Source: Acidobacteriaceae bacterium UBA1795
GTDB taxonomy: Bacteria > Acidobacteriota > Terriglobia > Terriglobales > Acidobacteriaceae
DNA length: 20,232 nucleotides
Direction of reading: 5' to 3'
Assembly: GCA_002314435.1 (NCBI GenBank)
Contig: DCFV01000188.1
Coordinates: 10,511-30,742, forward strand
The translations under genes were made by a program, and so were the position numbers. This document shows, in pieces, positions 6,461-14,528 of the stretch. Position 1 is the first letter of the stretch. Each line of letters begins with the position of its first letter. The notes under the pieces are model-generated. The model was not told where the DNA came from. It ran no database searches and was given only the letters and a program-made list of their open reading frames with translations.

Positions 6461-8157
6461 GGCTTTGCTTCTCCGCTGTAGGCTTTCTCCCCGGCAACCC
6501 ATGTCGAACGAACCTGGGTGCCTGGAATCGACTGGACTGGCATTCTGTAGAGATCGCGATCGACTAGGATGAAATCCGCATCATAGCCGGGGACGAGCTT
6601 GCCCTTGTGCTTCTCAGCGAACTCGGCGTAGGCCGAGCCCTGTGTATAGGCGTAAAGAGCCTGTCCGCGCGTGAGTTTGTTCTCAGGAAAATATGTCCTG
6701 GTTCCAGACTCGTTTCTGCGGGACACAGCAACGTAGAGTCCGCGGAATGGCGTCACCGGCTCAACGGGATAGTCCGTCCCGAAGGCCAGCGGCACACCAG
6801 CATCGTCGAAAGCCTTCCACGCGTACGAGTAGGCTGCGCGCTGAGCGCCCAGGCGGTCCTGCGCCCAGTTCATATCTGTGAGCAAGTGGTTGGGCTGCAT
6901 GCTGGCGATGACGCCCAGCTGCTTAAAGCGTGGAATGTCGTCAGGGTCGACGACCTGTGCGTGCTCAATGCGATTGCGTGCGTTGCGAGGCACTCCGGGT
7001 TGCGCAAAAGCTTCAAGTGCCATCGCCGCAGCCCTGTCGCCGATAGCGTGAAAGCCGATTTGGAAGCCGGCTCTGGCGCGCTCCACCGCCATCCTGTTGA
7101 GTTCGGTCTGCGCGTACTGCGGCAGACCGGTGTTCTTTGGGTCATCGGCGAAGGGCGTTTTCATCGCCGCAGTGCGCGAGCCGAGCGAGCCATCCATGAA
7201 GCCCTTCAGCATACCGGTACGCAGCAGCTGATCGTGGGTGTCGTGATGCGCGCGCATCTTGATCAGTTCAGCAAGCGGGGCCTTAAACGGCAGCCACTCG
7301 GAGATGCGCAGATGGAGCGCACGCTCTTTCTCCATCTGCTCAAAGACGAGGAAGTCTTCCCAGTCGCTGTTGTCCTGCACGCTCGTTACGCCGTGGGAGA
7401 GCGCATCGGCAATGGCCAGTTCATCGCCGCGACGACGTTCCGTGGGGCTCGGCGGAGGAATGACTTTGTAAATGAGGTCCTGCGCCGACTCGCGAAGGAT
7501 CCCTGTGGGCTGGCCGCTCGTATCTAGATCGATTGTCCCTCCCTGCGGTGGCACAGTCGATCCGGTGATGCCCGCTGCCTTCAGCGCGGCCGAGTTGGCG
7601 ATGGAGATGTGGCCGTCAATGCGGTCGAGGAATACAGGGTGATCGCCGGTGACGCGATCAAGGTCTTGGCGTGTAGGCAGCACTTTCTCTGCCCATAACG
7701 TGTGGTCCCAGTTGCCACCGGTGAGCCAGTGGCCTGCTGGTGCGGCATCGGCGAAGCTTTTGATCTTCGCCAGCATCTCGTCGAGAGAACCCACACCGGT
7801 CAGATCAACGTTGAGCTTTGTCCGGCCTGCACCACCCAGGTGCGTGTGCGCATCGTTGAAGCCTGGAAAGACAACGGTGAGCGTGTGCGCAGAGTCGAGG
7901 TCGTGCAGCGCGGTTTTGGGTCCCGCAAGTCGGGTGATCTCCGCGTTATCGCCAACAGCCAACACCTTGCCGCCACCGATCGCCATGGCTTCCACGACCT
8001 GTGGCTGGTCCTGCGCAAAGCCTACGCCCGTGTAGATAACACCATTGAAGAAGATGTGCTCCGGCGCAAGCTCATGGGCTGTCGGGGCCGCAGATTGAGC
8101 GCAGCACATGGACGCGGCCAAAAAGATCGCAAAAAAAATCACGGAAGAGAGACGCAT
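6457..8157 (-). CDS. Exported YtcJ-like metal-dependent amidohydrolase (amidohydrolase_3)
   Basis: The 566-residue product begins with a signal peptide (about 1-21, ending MCCAQS). The amidohydrolase metal site can be followed in order: His104 and His106 in FNDAHTHLGG, the probable carboxylated Lys318 in MLKGFMDGS, His370 in GFHAIGDR, His399 in RIEHAQ, and Asp462 in GTDYPVEP. The C-terminal VPGYDADFILVDRDL matches the composite beta-sandwich that closes these enzymes. The length fits the YtcJ branch, whose members hydrolyse N-acyl or other amide and C-N bonds. The true substrate is unknown. The gene lies 24 bp after the M20 peptidase gene and is probably read from the truA promoter. No obvious Shine-Dalgarno precedes the ATG. 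The gene ends stop-to-stop with the MscS gene. Confidence 0.9.
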   Translation of the reverse strand: MRLSSVIFFAIFLAASMCCAQSAAPTAHELAPEHIFFNGVIYTGVGFAQDQPQVVEAMAIGGGKVLAVGDNAEITRLAGPKTALHDLDSAHTLTVVFPGFNDAHTHLGGAGRTKLNVDLTGVGSLDEMLAKIKSFADAAPAGHWLTGGNWDHTLWAEKVLPTRQDLDRVTGDHPVFLDRIDGHISIANSAALKAAGITGSTVPPQGGTIDLDTSGQPTGILRESAQDLIYKVIPPPSPTERRRGDELAIADALSHGVTSVQDNSDWEDFLVFEQMEKERALHLRISEWLPFKAPLAELIKMRAHHDTHDQLLRTGMLKGFMDGSLGSRTAAMKTPFADDPKNTGLPQYAQTELNRMAVERARAGFQIGFHAIGDRAAAMALEAFAQPGVPRNARNRIEHAQVVDPDDIPRFKQLGVIASMQPNHLLTDMNWAQDRLGAQRAAYSYAWKAFDDAGVPLAFGTDYPVEPVTPFRGLYVAVSRRNESGTRTYFPENKLTRGQALYAYTQGSAYAEFAEKHKGKLVPGYDADFILVDRDLYRMPVQSIPGTQVRSTWVAGEKAYSGEAKP

Positions 8158-8181
8158 GGGCGGAGTTTAGCAGATCGCGCG

Positions 8182-9453
8182 CTACTGCTCGGCCGCCCAC
8201 CCAGCCATAGCCAACGTAAGCAGAAGAATGCGGCGCAAGCCCAATTCGCGGTCCTTGTCCGTATACCACTCGGCCACCGTGTGTGCGCCGCCACCTTCGC
8301 CACCCGCGCCCATCGAAAGCGCCGGCACGCCGCGCGCGATGGGAATGTTGGCATCAGTCGAGCCTAGGCGCAGATCGGTGCGGAGTCCTAGGTGCCGATC
8401 GACCGAACGCAGCATTTCGAGCAGAGGAGAGTCGGCGGGCAGCTGCGCAGCGGGCCGGTCACCAATCTTCTCAATGCTGAAGGCCAGCAGGCCCCGACTG
8501 CGCGCCGACCAGGCACGCGCCACGCTGTTGACGCGTTCCGCAGCATCCTCCACTGCCCGGTGCAGCGCTACTTCCAGGCGCACCAGTTCGTCGGAACTTG
8601 TGGAGCGAAAGTCGACGGACGCAGTAACAGACTCGGGAATCGAATTGACGCTGGTGCCGCCGTGAATCGTCCCCAGATTGAGTGTCGTCCGCGGCTCGGC
8701 GGGTAGCGGTGTCTCCGCCACGGTGGCCAGTGCTGCAGAGAGCGCGGCAATGGGGTTCGGCGTACCCGCATCGGTAAAGCTGTGCCCGCCCGGTCCCGTA
8801 ACCGTTACCTGAAAGCGGCGGCTGCCGAGCGCCTGGGTCACCACGGAGTCGGCGCCTGCGCCATCCAGTACGATGTGAGCGGCCACGCGACCGGCATAGG
8901 GGCTCGCATTGTAGAAGTGGCGCACGCCGCGCAGGTCACCTTCGCCCTCCTCACCGACGTTGGCCAGGATCACTAGCGGCACATGAAGCTCCACCTGGGC
9001 GTTGACCAAGGCCTGGGCAATAGCCAGTAGTGCGGCCAGGCCGGCGCCGTTGTCGCAGGCTCCGGGGGCGGCCAGCCGCAACACGCTATCTTCGCGCGTA
9101 ACGGTTGGAAAGACCGGCGTGGCGGCAGGAAATACGGTGTCGAGATGCGCGGAGAGCACGATGACTGGACCAGTGCTCTCGGGCGGCAGGTGCGCGGCAG
9201 GCACCACAGCAGTCACATTGCCGATGCTGTCAGTGGTGATGTCGGCGAGGCCGATATCAGCAAACAGCGCGGCAGTGGCCTCGCCGCGGGGCTGCTCTCC
9301 GAAGGGTGGAGCGGGGATTGCCACCAGCCGCGCCTGCCAGTCCATGATGGTCTGCGGGTTGTTGTGCATCCAGGCAAACGCCGCGTGCAGCGAGCGCTGG
9401 GCCGCCAGTGCCGTCACCTGGGCAAAGGCCGTCTTTCGAGTAAAAAGCGCCAT
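8182..9453 (-). CDS. M20-family metallopeptidase (PepT-like)
   Basis: The 423-residue product has the full M20 metal site: His103 and catalytic Asp105 in SAHLDTVFP, bridging Asp134 in PGACDNGAGL, the Glu168-Glu169 pair in NVGEEGEGD, Asp197 in VLDGAG, and His391 in GGAHTVAEWY. The dimerisation lid is inserted at about 205-315, with the usual GPGGHS (His224). There is no signal peptide, so it works in the cytoplasm, where relatives such as PepT trim di- and tripeptides or cleave N-acyl amino acids. The ATG lies 9 bp after the truA stop, without a clear ribosome binding site, so translation may be coupled to truA. The family is certain; the substrate class is not. Confidence 0.92.
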   Translation of the reverse strand: MALFTRKTAFAQVTALAAQRSLHAAFAWMHNNPQTIMDWQARLVAIPAPPFGEQPRGEATAALFADIGLADITTDSIGNVTAVVPAAHLPPESTGPVIVLSAHLDTVFPAATPVFPTVTREDSVLRLAAPGACDNGAGLAALLAIAQALVNAQVELHVPLVILANVGEEGEGDLRGVRHFYNASPYAGRVAAHIVLDGAGADSVVTQALGSRRFQVTVTGPGGHSFTDAGTPNPIAALSAALATVAETPLPAEPRTTLNLGTIHGGTSVNSIPESVTASVDFRSTSSDELVRLEVALHRAVEDAAERVNSVARAWSARSRGLLAFSIEKIGDRPAAQLPADSPLLEMLRSVDRHLGLRTDLRLGSTDANIPIARGVPALSMGAGGEGGGAHTVAEWYTDKDRELGLRRILLLTLAMAGWAAEQ

Positions 9454-9462
9454 AGGCTGGTT

Positions 9463-10317
9463 TCAGGGTAGCAGGGGCAGCGCAGCTTCCTCATCGTGCC
9501 CGTCGTACTCGACCGAGTGGAGAAAAAGCCCCCGCGCGGGTGCAGTCGGTCCGGACGCCGAGCGCTCGCGCGCAGCCAGCATCGCCGGAATCGCATCGGC
9601 TGAGAGAAAGCCGCGACCCACATCCACCATTGTTCCCACCAGGTTACGGACCATGTGGTGAAGAAAGCCATTGCCGCGCACACGGTAGACCAGGAGCGAC
9701 CCTTCCGTGGTGGCACGCTCCTCCCAAATCGAGGCAAATACCGTACGCACCGTCGAGAGAGGTCCTGCTTCCTCCTCAGTTTCACGTGTAGTCAGGTCAG
9801 GATCCGTCGCAGCGAAGCTGGCAAAGTCATGCTCACCCAGAAAGTGCGCGGCTGCTGCGTCCAGCGCGGCCCGGTTCATGGGCCAGGGGCAAGCGTAGAC
9901 GCAGCGCGCAAGGAAAGGAGAACAATGATCGGCCGCGGCGGGCTGTAAGCGGTACTCGTATGTCTTGGCTACCGCTGAGTGCCGTGCGTGAAAGGTACTC
10001 TGTACCGTTTTTGCTTCAAGAACGCGAATCGATGCGGGCAACGTGCGATTGAGAGCACGCTGCAGGTTCTGTGGCGGAATGGGCGCAGCCAGCGCAAAGC
10101 TCGCCACCTGGGCCAGCGCGTGCACCCCGGCATCGGTTCGGCCGGAGCCCTGCGGCAGGGGCGTTTCGCCGGCAATGCGACCCAGCGCGGCCTGCAACTC
10201 GCCCTGGACCGTGGGCAGGCCGGGCTGCACCTGCCAGCCACGAAAGTCGGTCCCATCGTAGGACAGGACCACCTTCCAGGTTTGAAGGGCAGGCGCAGTA
10301 GTGGTGGAGTCATGCAT
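9463..10317 (-). CDS. truA: tRNA pseudouridine synthase A
   Basis: From ATG 10317 the product has 284 residues. The catalytic aspartate is Asp62 in GSGRTDAGVHA, the TruA signature. SYDGTDFRGWQVQP near the N-terminus, RHSAVAKTYEYRL, the ARCVYACPW and FLGEHDFASFAA segments, and RGNGFLHHMVRNLVGTMVDVG toward the C-terminus (spelled here in parts) are all TruA hallmarks. The enzyme converts uridines 38-40 of the tRNA anticodon arm to pseudouridine. An in-frame start 15 codons upstream is possible, but ATG 10317 has AGG nine bases upstream and lacks the odd extension. The gene heads a probable operon with the M20 peptidase and amidohydrolase. Its Shine-Dalgarno falls in an inverted repeat. Confidence 0.95.
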   Translation of the reverse strand: MHDSTTTAPALQTWKVVLSYDGTDFRGWQVQPGLPTVQGELQAALGRIAGETPLPQGSGRTDAGVHALAQVASFALAAPIPPQNLQRALNRTLPASIRVLEAKTVQSTFHARHSAVAKTYEYRLQPAAADHCSPFLARCVYACPWPMNRAALDAAAAHFLGEHDFASFAATDPDLTTRETEEEAGPLSTVRTVFASIWEERATTEGSLLVYRVRGNGFLHHMVRNLVGTMVDVGRGFLSADAIPAMLAARERSASGPTAPARGLFLHSVEYDGHDEEAALPLLP

Positions 10318-10612
10318 GGGAATCAACCTGAATAACAGGTTAACTGACTGAAACCACCGCAAAAGTCAGGCCTTGCACTGAGATATACTCAGCTTTTCGC
10401 TACGGATGCCATTCAAGCGGGCATGAACCGGGTATGCGCCGGCTCAGGGAACGAACCTTCGAGTGTATGCGTATTGCGTAACGATGAGGCACGGCAGGAT
10501 GCGGTGGGGAATTTCAGTCGCGTCCACCGCGTGCAATTGAGTCCGAAGAGGCTCTTCGGGCGTCTTTTGAATAACGGCACCCCACATGCCAAGCGACTCG
10601 TGGAGAGAGACC
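10318..10612. promoter_or_regulatory. Divergent leader region between truA and the TolC-like gene
   Basis: This 295 bp region has no convincing gene but much structure. (1) An inverted repeat AACCTG/CAGGTT at 10325-10341 covers the truA ribosome binding site. (2) A palindrome CTGAG-ATATA-CTCAG at 10378-10392 contains the -10-like TATACT (10384-10389, plus strand); no clear -35 is present. (3) A 7 bp hairpin GCGGTGG/CCACCGC lies at 10501-10530. (4) A hairpin CCGAAG/CTTCGG with flanking G-C and wobble pairs at 10541-10561 is followed by GTCTTTTG. The plus-strand leader would be about 220 bases long if TATACT is the promoter. Confidence 0.45.
10541..10568 (+). terminator. Possible leader terminator (attenuator) before the TolC-like gene
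   Basis: CCGAAG at 10543-10548 pairs with CTTCGG at 10554-10559 across an AGGCT loop. A T-G wobble and a G-C pair extend the stem to 8 bp (10541-10561). GTCTTTTG follows. It lies about 50 bp upstream of the ATG of the TolC-like gene, so if real it would stop transcription inside the leader. The T run is short, so this is tentative. Confidence 0.35.
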
Positions 10613-12694
10613 ATGCATTTGTCTGCAGAACGTGTGTTTAACCACCAGGAGGCAACCGCTCGCTCAGGGCGCGGACACAAGGGGACACGGCTGCGTGCGC
10701 TGGCCGCGACGATGTTGACGCTCGGCTCCTGCATGCCAGGCGGCTGGGCGCAGCAGCAGGCGCCCACCCAATCCGTGAACCGGGAGGCATCGGAACTTCC
10801 GGCTGCACCCGTACCTGCGCAGACCGAACCGCTTACGCTACGGCAGTCGGAACGCGACTACTCGAAGCCGAACACCGGTCTGCTCGGTAATCCAATCAGT
10901 ATCTACCGGCCCTACACCATTGCAAAGGCGGACTTCAACAACTCCGTGCGCCTGCAGGATCTGGTAAAGGGCGGCAAGATTTATCTCAGCCTGTCAGACG
11001 CGATCGCACTGGCGCTTGAAAACAATTACGACATCGCCATCGCCCGCTATTACCTGGACATTGCGGACACCGATATACTGCGGGCCAAAGCCGGTTCCGG
11101 CCTGCGTGGCGTCGGCGCCTCTGTGCTGCAGAATACCCTGGGCGGCACATCGCAGACGTTGAGTTCCAGTGGCGCTCCGGGATCTGTGAGCGGCGCGGCC
11201 GCGGGCACTGCGGGCATTGTGTTAAGCACAGACGGCGCGGGCCCGACGCCTGAGAGCCGTGATCCGCTGGTGACCGGAACGATTCAGCTTGAGCGGGCGA
11301 AGTCGCCGCAGACGAGCCCGTTCCAGCCGCGTGCGTTCACCAACACCAACACGTACGACTTCACCTATTCGCAAGGCTTTGCCCCGGGCACTTCTCTGGA
11401 TTTGGGGTGGAATAACGGTCGCATCACGTCGACCGGCTTCAGCTCCTATAGCCCGGAGTTGTCGTCGAACTTTAAAGCGACGGTCACGCAGCACCTTCTT
11501 GAAGGCTTCGGGATCTGGATGAACAACCGCTTCATGTATGAGGCCACGCTAAACCGGCGGATTACGGACGCAACGTTCCGGCAGCAAATCCTGTCCACTG
11601 TAAACCAGGTGGAGGACATCTACTGGGTGCTGGTGAGCGCATATGAGGACGTACAAGCCAAGGAGAGGGCTCTTGAGCAAAGCACCCGCGTCGACAGCGA
11701 TACGCGCAAGCAGTTGGAGATTGGCACGATGGCCCCGCTCGACGTGGTCAATGCCGCCTCGACGGTCGCGACCGACAAACAGGCTCTCATCAGTTCACAG
11801 AGCAATTTGAACTACCAGCAACTGGTTCTGAAGCAGGCGATCGCGCGTAACCTGAACGATCCAGGGCTGGTGGCAGCACCCATTATTCCGACGGACCGGG
11901 TGAGCCTTGACCCGCTGCCGGAGGAAAAGCAAACACCGGACGAACTGGCGCAGATAGCCTTCAAGAACCGGCCGGAACTCGAAGAGGCCGTGCTCTCCAT
12001 CAAGAAGGACGAGATCACTCTCCGTGGAGCCAAGAATGCTCTGCTGCCGACGCTGGATGTGTACGCCTTCTACGGCGGCCAGGGCATTGGCGGCGAGCCA
12101 AACGAGGACTGCAAATTCGGAACAATCTCGTGCGCAGCGACAAGCAGTTCCAGCTACCCGGATGTATTGAGCGCAATGGTGGACGGCAGCTCGCCTGACA
12201 AGGGCGTTGGTTTCAAGTTCAGCATCCAGATCCGAAACCGGACGGCACAGGCCGACCAGGCACGCTCGCTGATCGAGTACCGGCAGGCAGAGATGCACTT
12301 GGAACAGCTGTACACGCAGATTCGAATGCAGGTGGTTGCGCAGCAGTACGCTCTGTCCAATGACCGGGCACAGGTGCAGGCTGCGGCAGCGGCACAAGAA
12401 TACGCGCGGCAGAGTCTCGACGCGGAACAGAAGAAACTGCACCTCGGGGCGTCCACAACAGCCAACGTTCTGCAGCAGGAACGCAACCTGGCAACTGCGG
12501 ACAACAACATGATCACGGCAAACCTGACCTACGCCAAGGATCGTGCCCTGCTCCATCAGGTACTCGCTACCACGCTCCAGAACTATGGCATCAATCTGAA
12601 CGAAGCGGCCTCAGGCAAGATTGCTGCGGCCCCCGTGGTTCCTGGTCTGACCCCTGCGAACGCCACAGCGCCGGCTGCGGAGGAGAAAAAGTAA
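10613..12694 (+). CDS. TolC-like outer membrane efflux protein
   Basis: From ATG 10613, preceded by GGAG with a 7-base gap, the product has 693 residues. An N-terminal signal follows a charged segment. It contains LTLGSC, which resembles a lipobox, and GGWAQQ, which resembles a signal-peptidase I site, so lipidation is undecided. Two outer-membrane efflux repeats follow: one beginning near residue 125 with LSLSDAIALALENNYDIAIARYY in parts, and one beginning near 440 with LAQIAFKNRPELEEAVLSI. Long heptad-rich helices lie in both halves. It is longer than E. coli TolC (about 470) because of a Gly/Ser/Thr-rich insert around 165-260 and a Pro/Ala tail. Such proteins form the outer-membrane duct of efflux or type I secretion systems. 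No membrane-fusion or pump gene is nearby. A strong terminator follows. Confidence 0.88.
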   Translation: MHLSAERVFNHQEATARSGRGHKGTRLRALAATMLTLGSCMPGGWAQQQAPTQSVNREASELPAAPVPAQTEPLTLRQSERDYSKPNTGLLGNPISIYRPYTIAKADFNNSVRLQDLVKGGKIYLSLSDAIALALENNYDIAIARYYLDIADTDILRAKAGSGLRGVGASVLQNTLGGTSQTLSSSGAPGSVSGAAAGTAGIVLSTDGAGPTPESRDPLVTGTIQLERAKSPQTSPFQPRAFTNTNTYDFTYSQGFAPGTSLDLGWNNGRITSTGFSSYSPELSSNFKATVTQHLLEGFGIWMNNRFMYEATLNRRITDATFRQQILSTVNQVEDIYWVLVSAYEDVQAKERALEQSTRVDSDTRKQLEIGTMAPLDVVNAASTVATDKQALISSQSNLNYQQLVLKQAIARNLNDPGLVAAPIIPTDRVSLDPLPEEKQTPDELAQIAFKNRPELEEAVLSIKKDEITLRGAKNALLPTLDVYAFYGGQGIGGEPNEDCKFGTISCAATSSSSYPDVLSAMVDGSSPDKGVGFKFSIQIRNRTAQADQARSLIEYRQAEMHLEQLYTQIRMQVVAQQYALSNDRAQVQAAAAAQEYARQSLDAEQKKLHLGASTTANVLQQERNLATADNNMITANLTYAKDRALLHQVLATTLQNYGINLNEAASGKIAAAPVVPGLTPANATAPAAEEKK

Positions 12695-12727
12695 CCAATC
12701 GATAGGTCAGCAACCATCAAAACAGAT

Positions 12728-12768
12728 AAAAAGCGGGGCGGCGCCTTTCCGGTGCCGCCCCGCTTTTT
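12728..12768. terminator. Strong bidirectional intrinsic terminator
   Basis: An 18 bp stem, with one G-T pair and otherwise perfect, pairs 12728-12745 with 12751-12768 around a TTTCC loop. Five A residues begin the left arm and five T residues end the right arm. It stops the TolC-like gene on the plus strand and can stop the carboxylesterase gene on the minus strand, which converges on it. Confidence 0.93.
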
Positions 12769-12858
12769 CTGCCGCTGCGTTTTGAATTCTCGACGGCTTC
12801 CCTACTCTTGAAATACGGCACAAACCAGGGCAACAAACCAGCTCCGCGCCTCACCCAC

Positions 12859-14424
12859 TCAGAACTGCATGGGAGCGATTCCCTTCAGAAGGAATTCATA
12901 CCGCGGCTGCGTCGTATCCGGCCCGGCGCTGATCGGGTCGTTCAGGTGAATGAGCGCGTCGCCAGCATTGTACGTCGGCCATGTCGGCAGCCCCGAACCA
13001 TTCGGATCGCCGGTGCGCGCGAAATTGGACCAGTAGGTCATCATCTGGTCGCTCAGCTTGCGATCCTCGGGACGCACTGTATAGCCCGGTCGTGTGTCCA
13101 GGGTTCCGAAGACATACTCGATGTCGTCCGAGTGGAACGCAAATGTACCGGGATGGAACTTGCTGGGGGGCGCAGCCAGTTCAAAGTGATAGCGATAGAC
13201 GGGCGCGGAGCCAGTCTTGCGATGCGCCTCAAGCCACTTCCACGTGCCGAAGGCAATGAACGCGTCGCTCCCGTAGTCAATTGCCGAGCGCAGCGCCCGC
13301 GCATCGGTGTCAGCCGGGTACAGCTTCAGGAACTCCTCTGCGCGCTCCTTATACAGCCCCTGCGCCATCCCTTTCCACTGTTCGGCGGTCATGCCGCGCA
13401 TGGCAAAGAAGCTGCCTTCGTCCGCATTCCAACCTGCTAAAAGCGGCACGTGCGCCTGCTTGCCCGCGGCAAAGGTATCCGGCACCGGCTCCGTGAGCAC
13501 TTTGCCGTCGATGTCCGGTGGAAACCCGGCCTTGTTCTTCTTCGAGGCCTCCAAAACTTGCTCGGTCGTCATCGCGCGTAGATCTTGAATGGACTTCGCG
13601 CCGATCGACTCCATCCATGCGCCGTCCAGCTTGACCCGTTCAGCAACCGTTGCGCCGCCCAGGTTGATGCCGCTCGGGAAGGCCGCGCCGCTTTCGCCAA
13701 TTGCCTTGGCGAAGAGCCCCTGCGCCATTGGCGAAGCCATCAGCGTACTTACGGCAAACGAACCTGCGCTTTCGCCGAAGATGGTCACATTTTTCGGATC
13801 GCCGCCAAAGGCGCCGATATTGCCGTTGACCCACTGCAGCGCTGCAACCATGTCCTGCAAACCATAGTTGCCGGCCACGCCGTTGGCTTCCTTCGCCAAC
13901 TCGTCGGTGGCAAGAAAACCGAAGACGCCGAGTCGGTAGTTGATCGTGACCAACACGACGTTCTTAAGGGGCAGAAAATCACCGTTGTGCCGCGGCTCGT
14001 TGCTTCCACCGCCCGTGTAACCGCCGCCGTGAATCCAGAACATCACCGGTAGCTTACTCTTCGCAGAGGCTGTGGCCGGGGCGTAGACATTCAGGTAGAG
14101 GCAGTCTTCACTGGGGCCGTTGTCTTGGAAGACCATGTCGTCAAAGACGTGATTCTGTGCGCAGTGCGTGGCGTACTTGGTAGCATCGCGAGTCCCGGAC
14201 CACTTTGCAGCCGGCTCGGGTGCCTTCCAGCGCAGGTCTCCCACCGGCGGCGCTGCATACGGCAGGCCGAGGTACGCCCGCACCTTGCCATCATTAATCG
14301 TCTTGCCTTGTACCTTGCCCTGTGCCGTCTTTACCGTGAGGGGGTCGGCCAGTGTGGCCTGCGTGAGCCCTAGACAAAGCACAGCCGCCAGTGCGGCACA
14401 CACCCATTGCGTGCGATTCTGCAT
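12859..14424 (-). CDS. Exported type-B carboxylesterase (para-nitrobenzyl esterase-like)
   Basis: The 521-residue product has a signal peptide (about 1-26, ending TQATLA). The alpha/beta-hydrolase catalytic set of the type-B family is complete: nucleophile Ser219 in FGESAGS, Glu336 in WNADEGSFF, and His431 in FHSDDIEYVFG. The oxyanion hole HGGG is at 132-135, and the EDCLYLNVY motif sits at about 106-114. Length is typical of bacterial pnb-esterases. These enzymes hydrolyse short-chain or aromatic carboxylic esters; export suggests a role in attacking plant- or soil-derived esters, which is inference. The start is well supported by GGAGG eight bases before the ATG. It lies 104 bp after lysA on the same strand and probably has its own promoter. 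The gene converges on the terminator shared with the TolC-like gene. Confidence 0.93.
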   Translation of the reverse strand: MQNRTQWVCAALAAVLCLGLTQATLADPLTVKTAQGKVQGKTINDGKVRAYLGLPYAAPPVGDLRWKAPEPAAKWSGTRDATKYATHCAQNHVFDDMVFQDNGPSEDCLYLNVYAPATASAKSKLPVMFWIHGGGYTGGGSNEPRHNGDFLPLKNVVLVTINYRLGVFGFLATDELAKEANGVAGNYGLQDMVAALQWVNGNIGAFGGDPKNVTIFGESAGSFAVSTLMASPMAQGLFAKAIGESGAAFPSGINLGGATVAERVKLDGAWMESIGAKSIQDLRAMTTEQVLEASKKNKAGFPPDIDGKVLTEPVPDTFAAGKQAHVPLLAGWNADEGSFFAMRGMTAEQWKGMAQGLYKERAEEFLKLYPADTDARALRSAIDYGSDAFIAFGTWKWLEAHRKTGSAPVYRYHFELAAPPSKFHPGTFAFHSDDIEYVFGTLDTRPGYTVRPEDRKLSDQMMTYWSNFARTGDPNGSGLPTWPTYNAGDALIHLNDPISAGPDTTQPRYEFLLKGIAPMQF

Positions 14425-14528
14425 CAGAAAATCCTCCGCGAGTTACGTTAACAGGACGGACCCACGGCTGTGCAGGTTGCAGTAATTCGCTTTGTCACAC
14501 GGTTTCGTGATTGCCGGCACAGGCCGCG

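Noticed and set aside
6607..7527. Plus-strand reading frame of 306 codons inside the amidohydrolase gene
   Set aside because: It is antisense to a gene with a complete metal site, lacks a domain or ribosome binding site, and ends without relation to any neighbour.
10423..10641. Short plus-strand frame of 72 codons that could be a leader peptide for the TolC-like gene
   Set aside because: It overlaps the true start in another frame, runs through both hairpins, has no convincing ribosome binding site and no amino-acid run typical of attenuation peptides.
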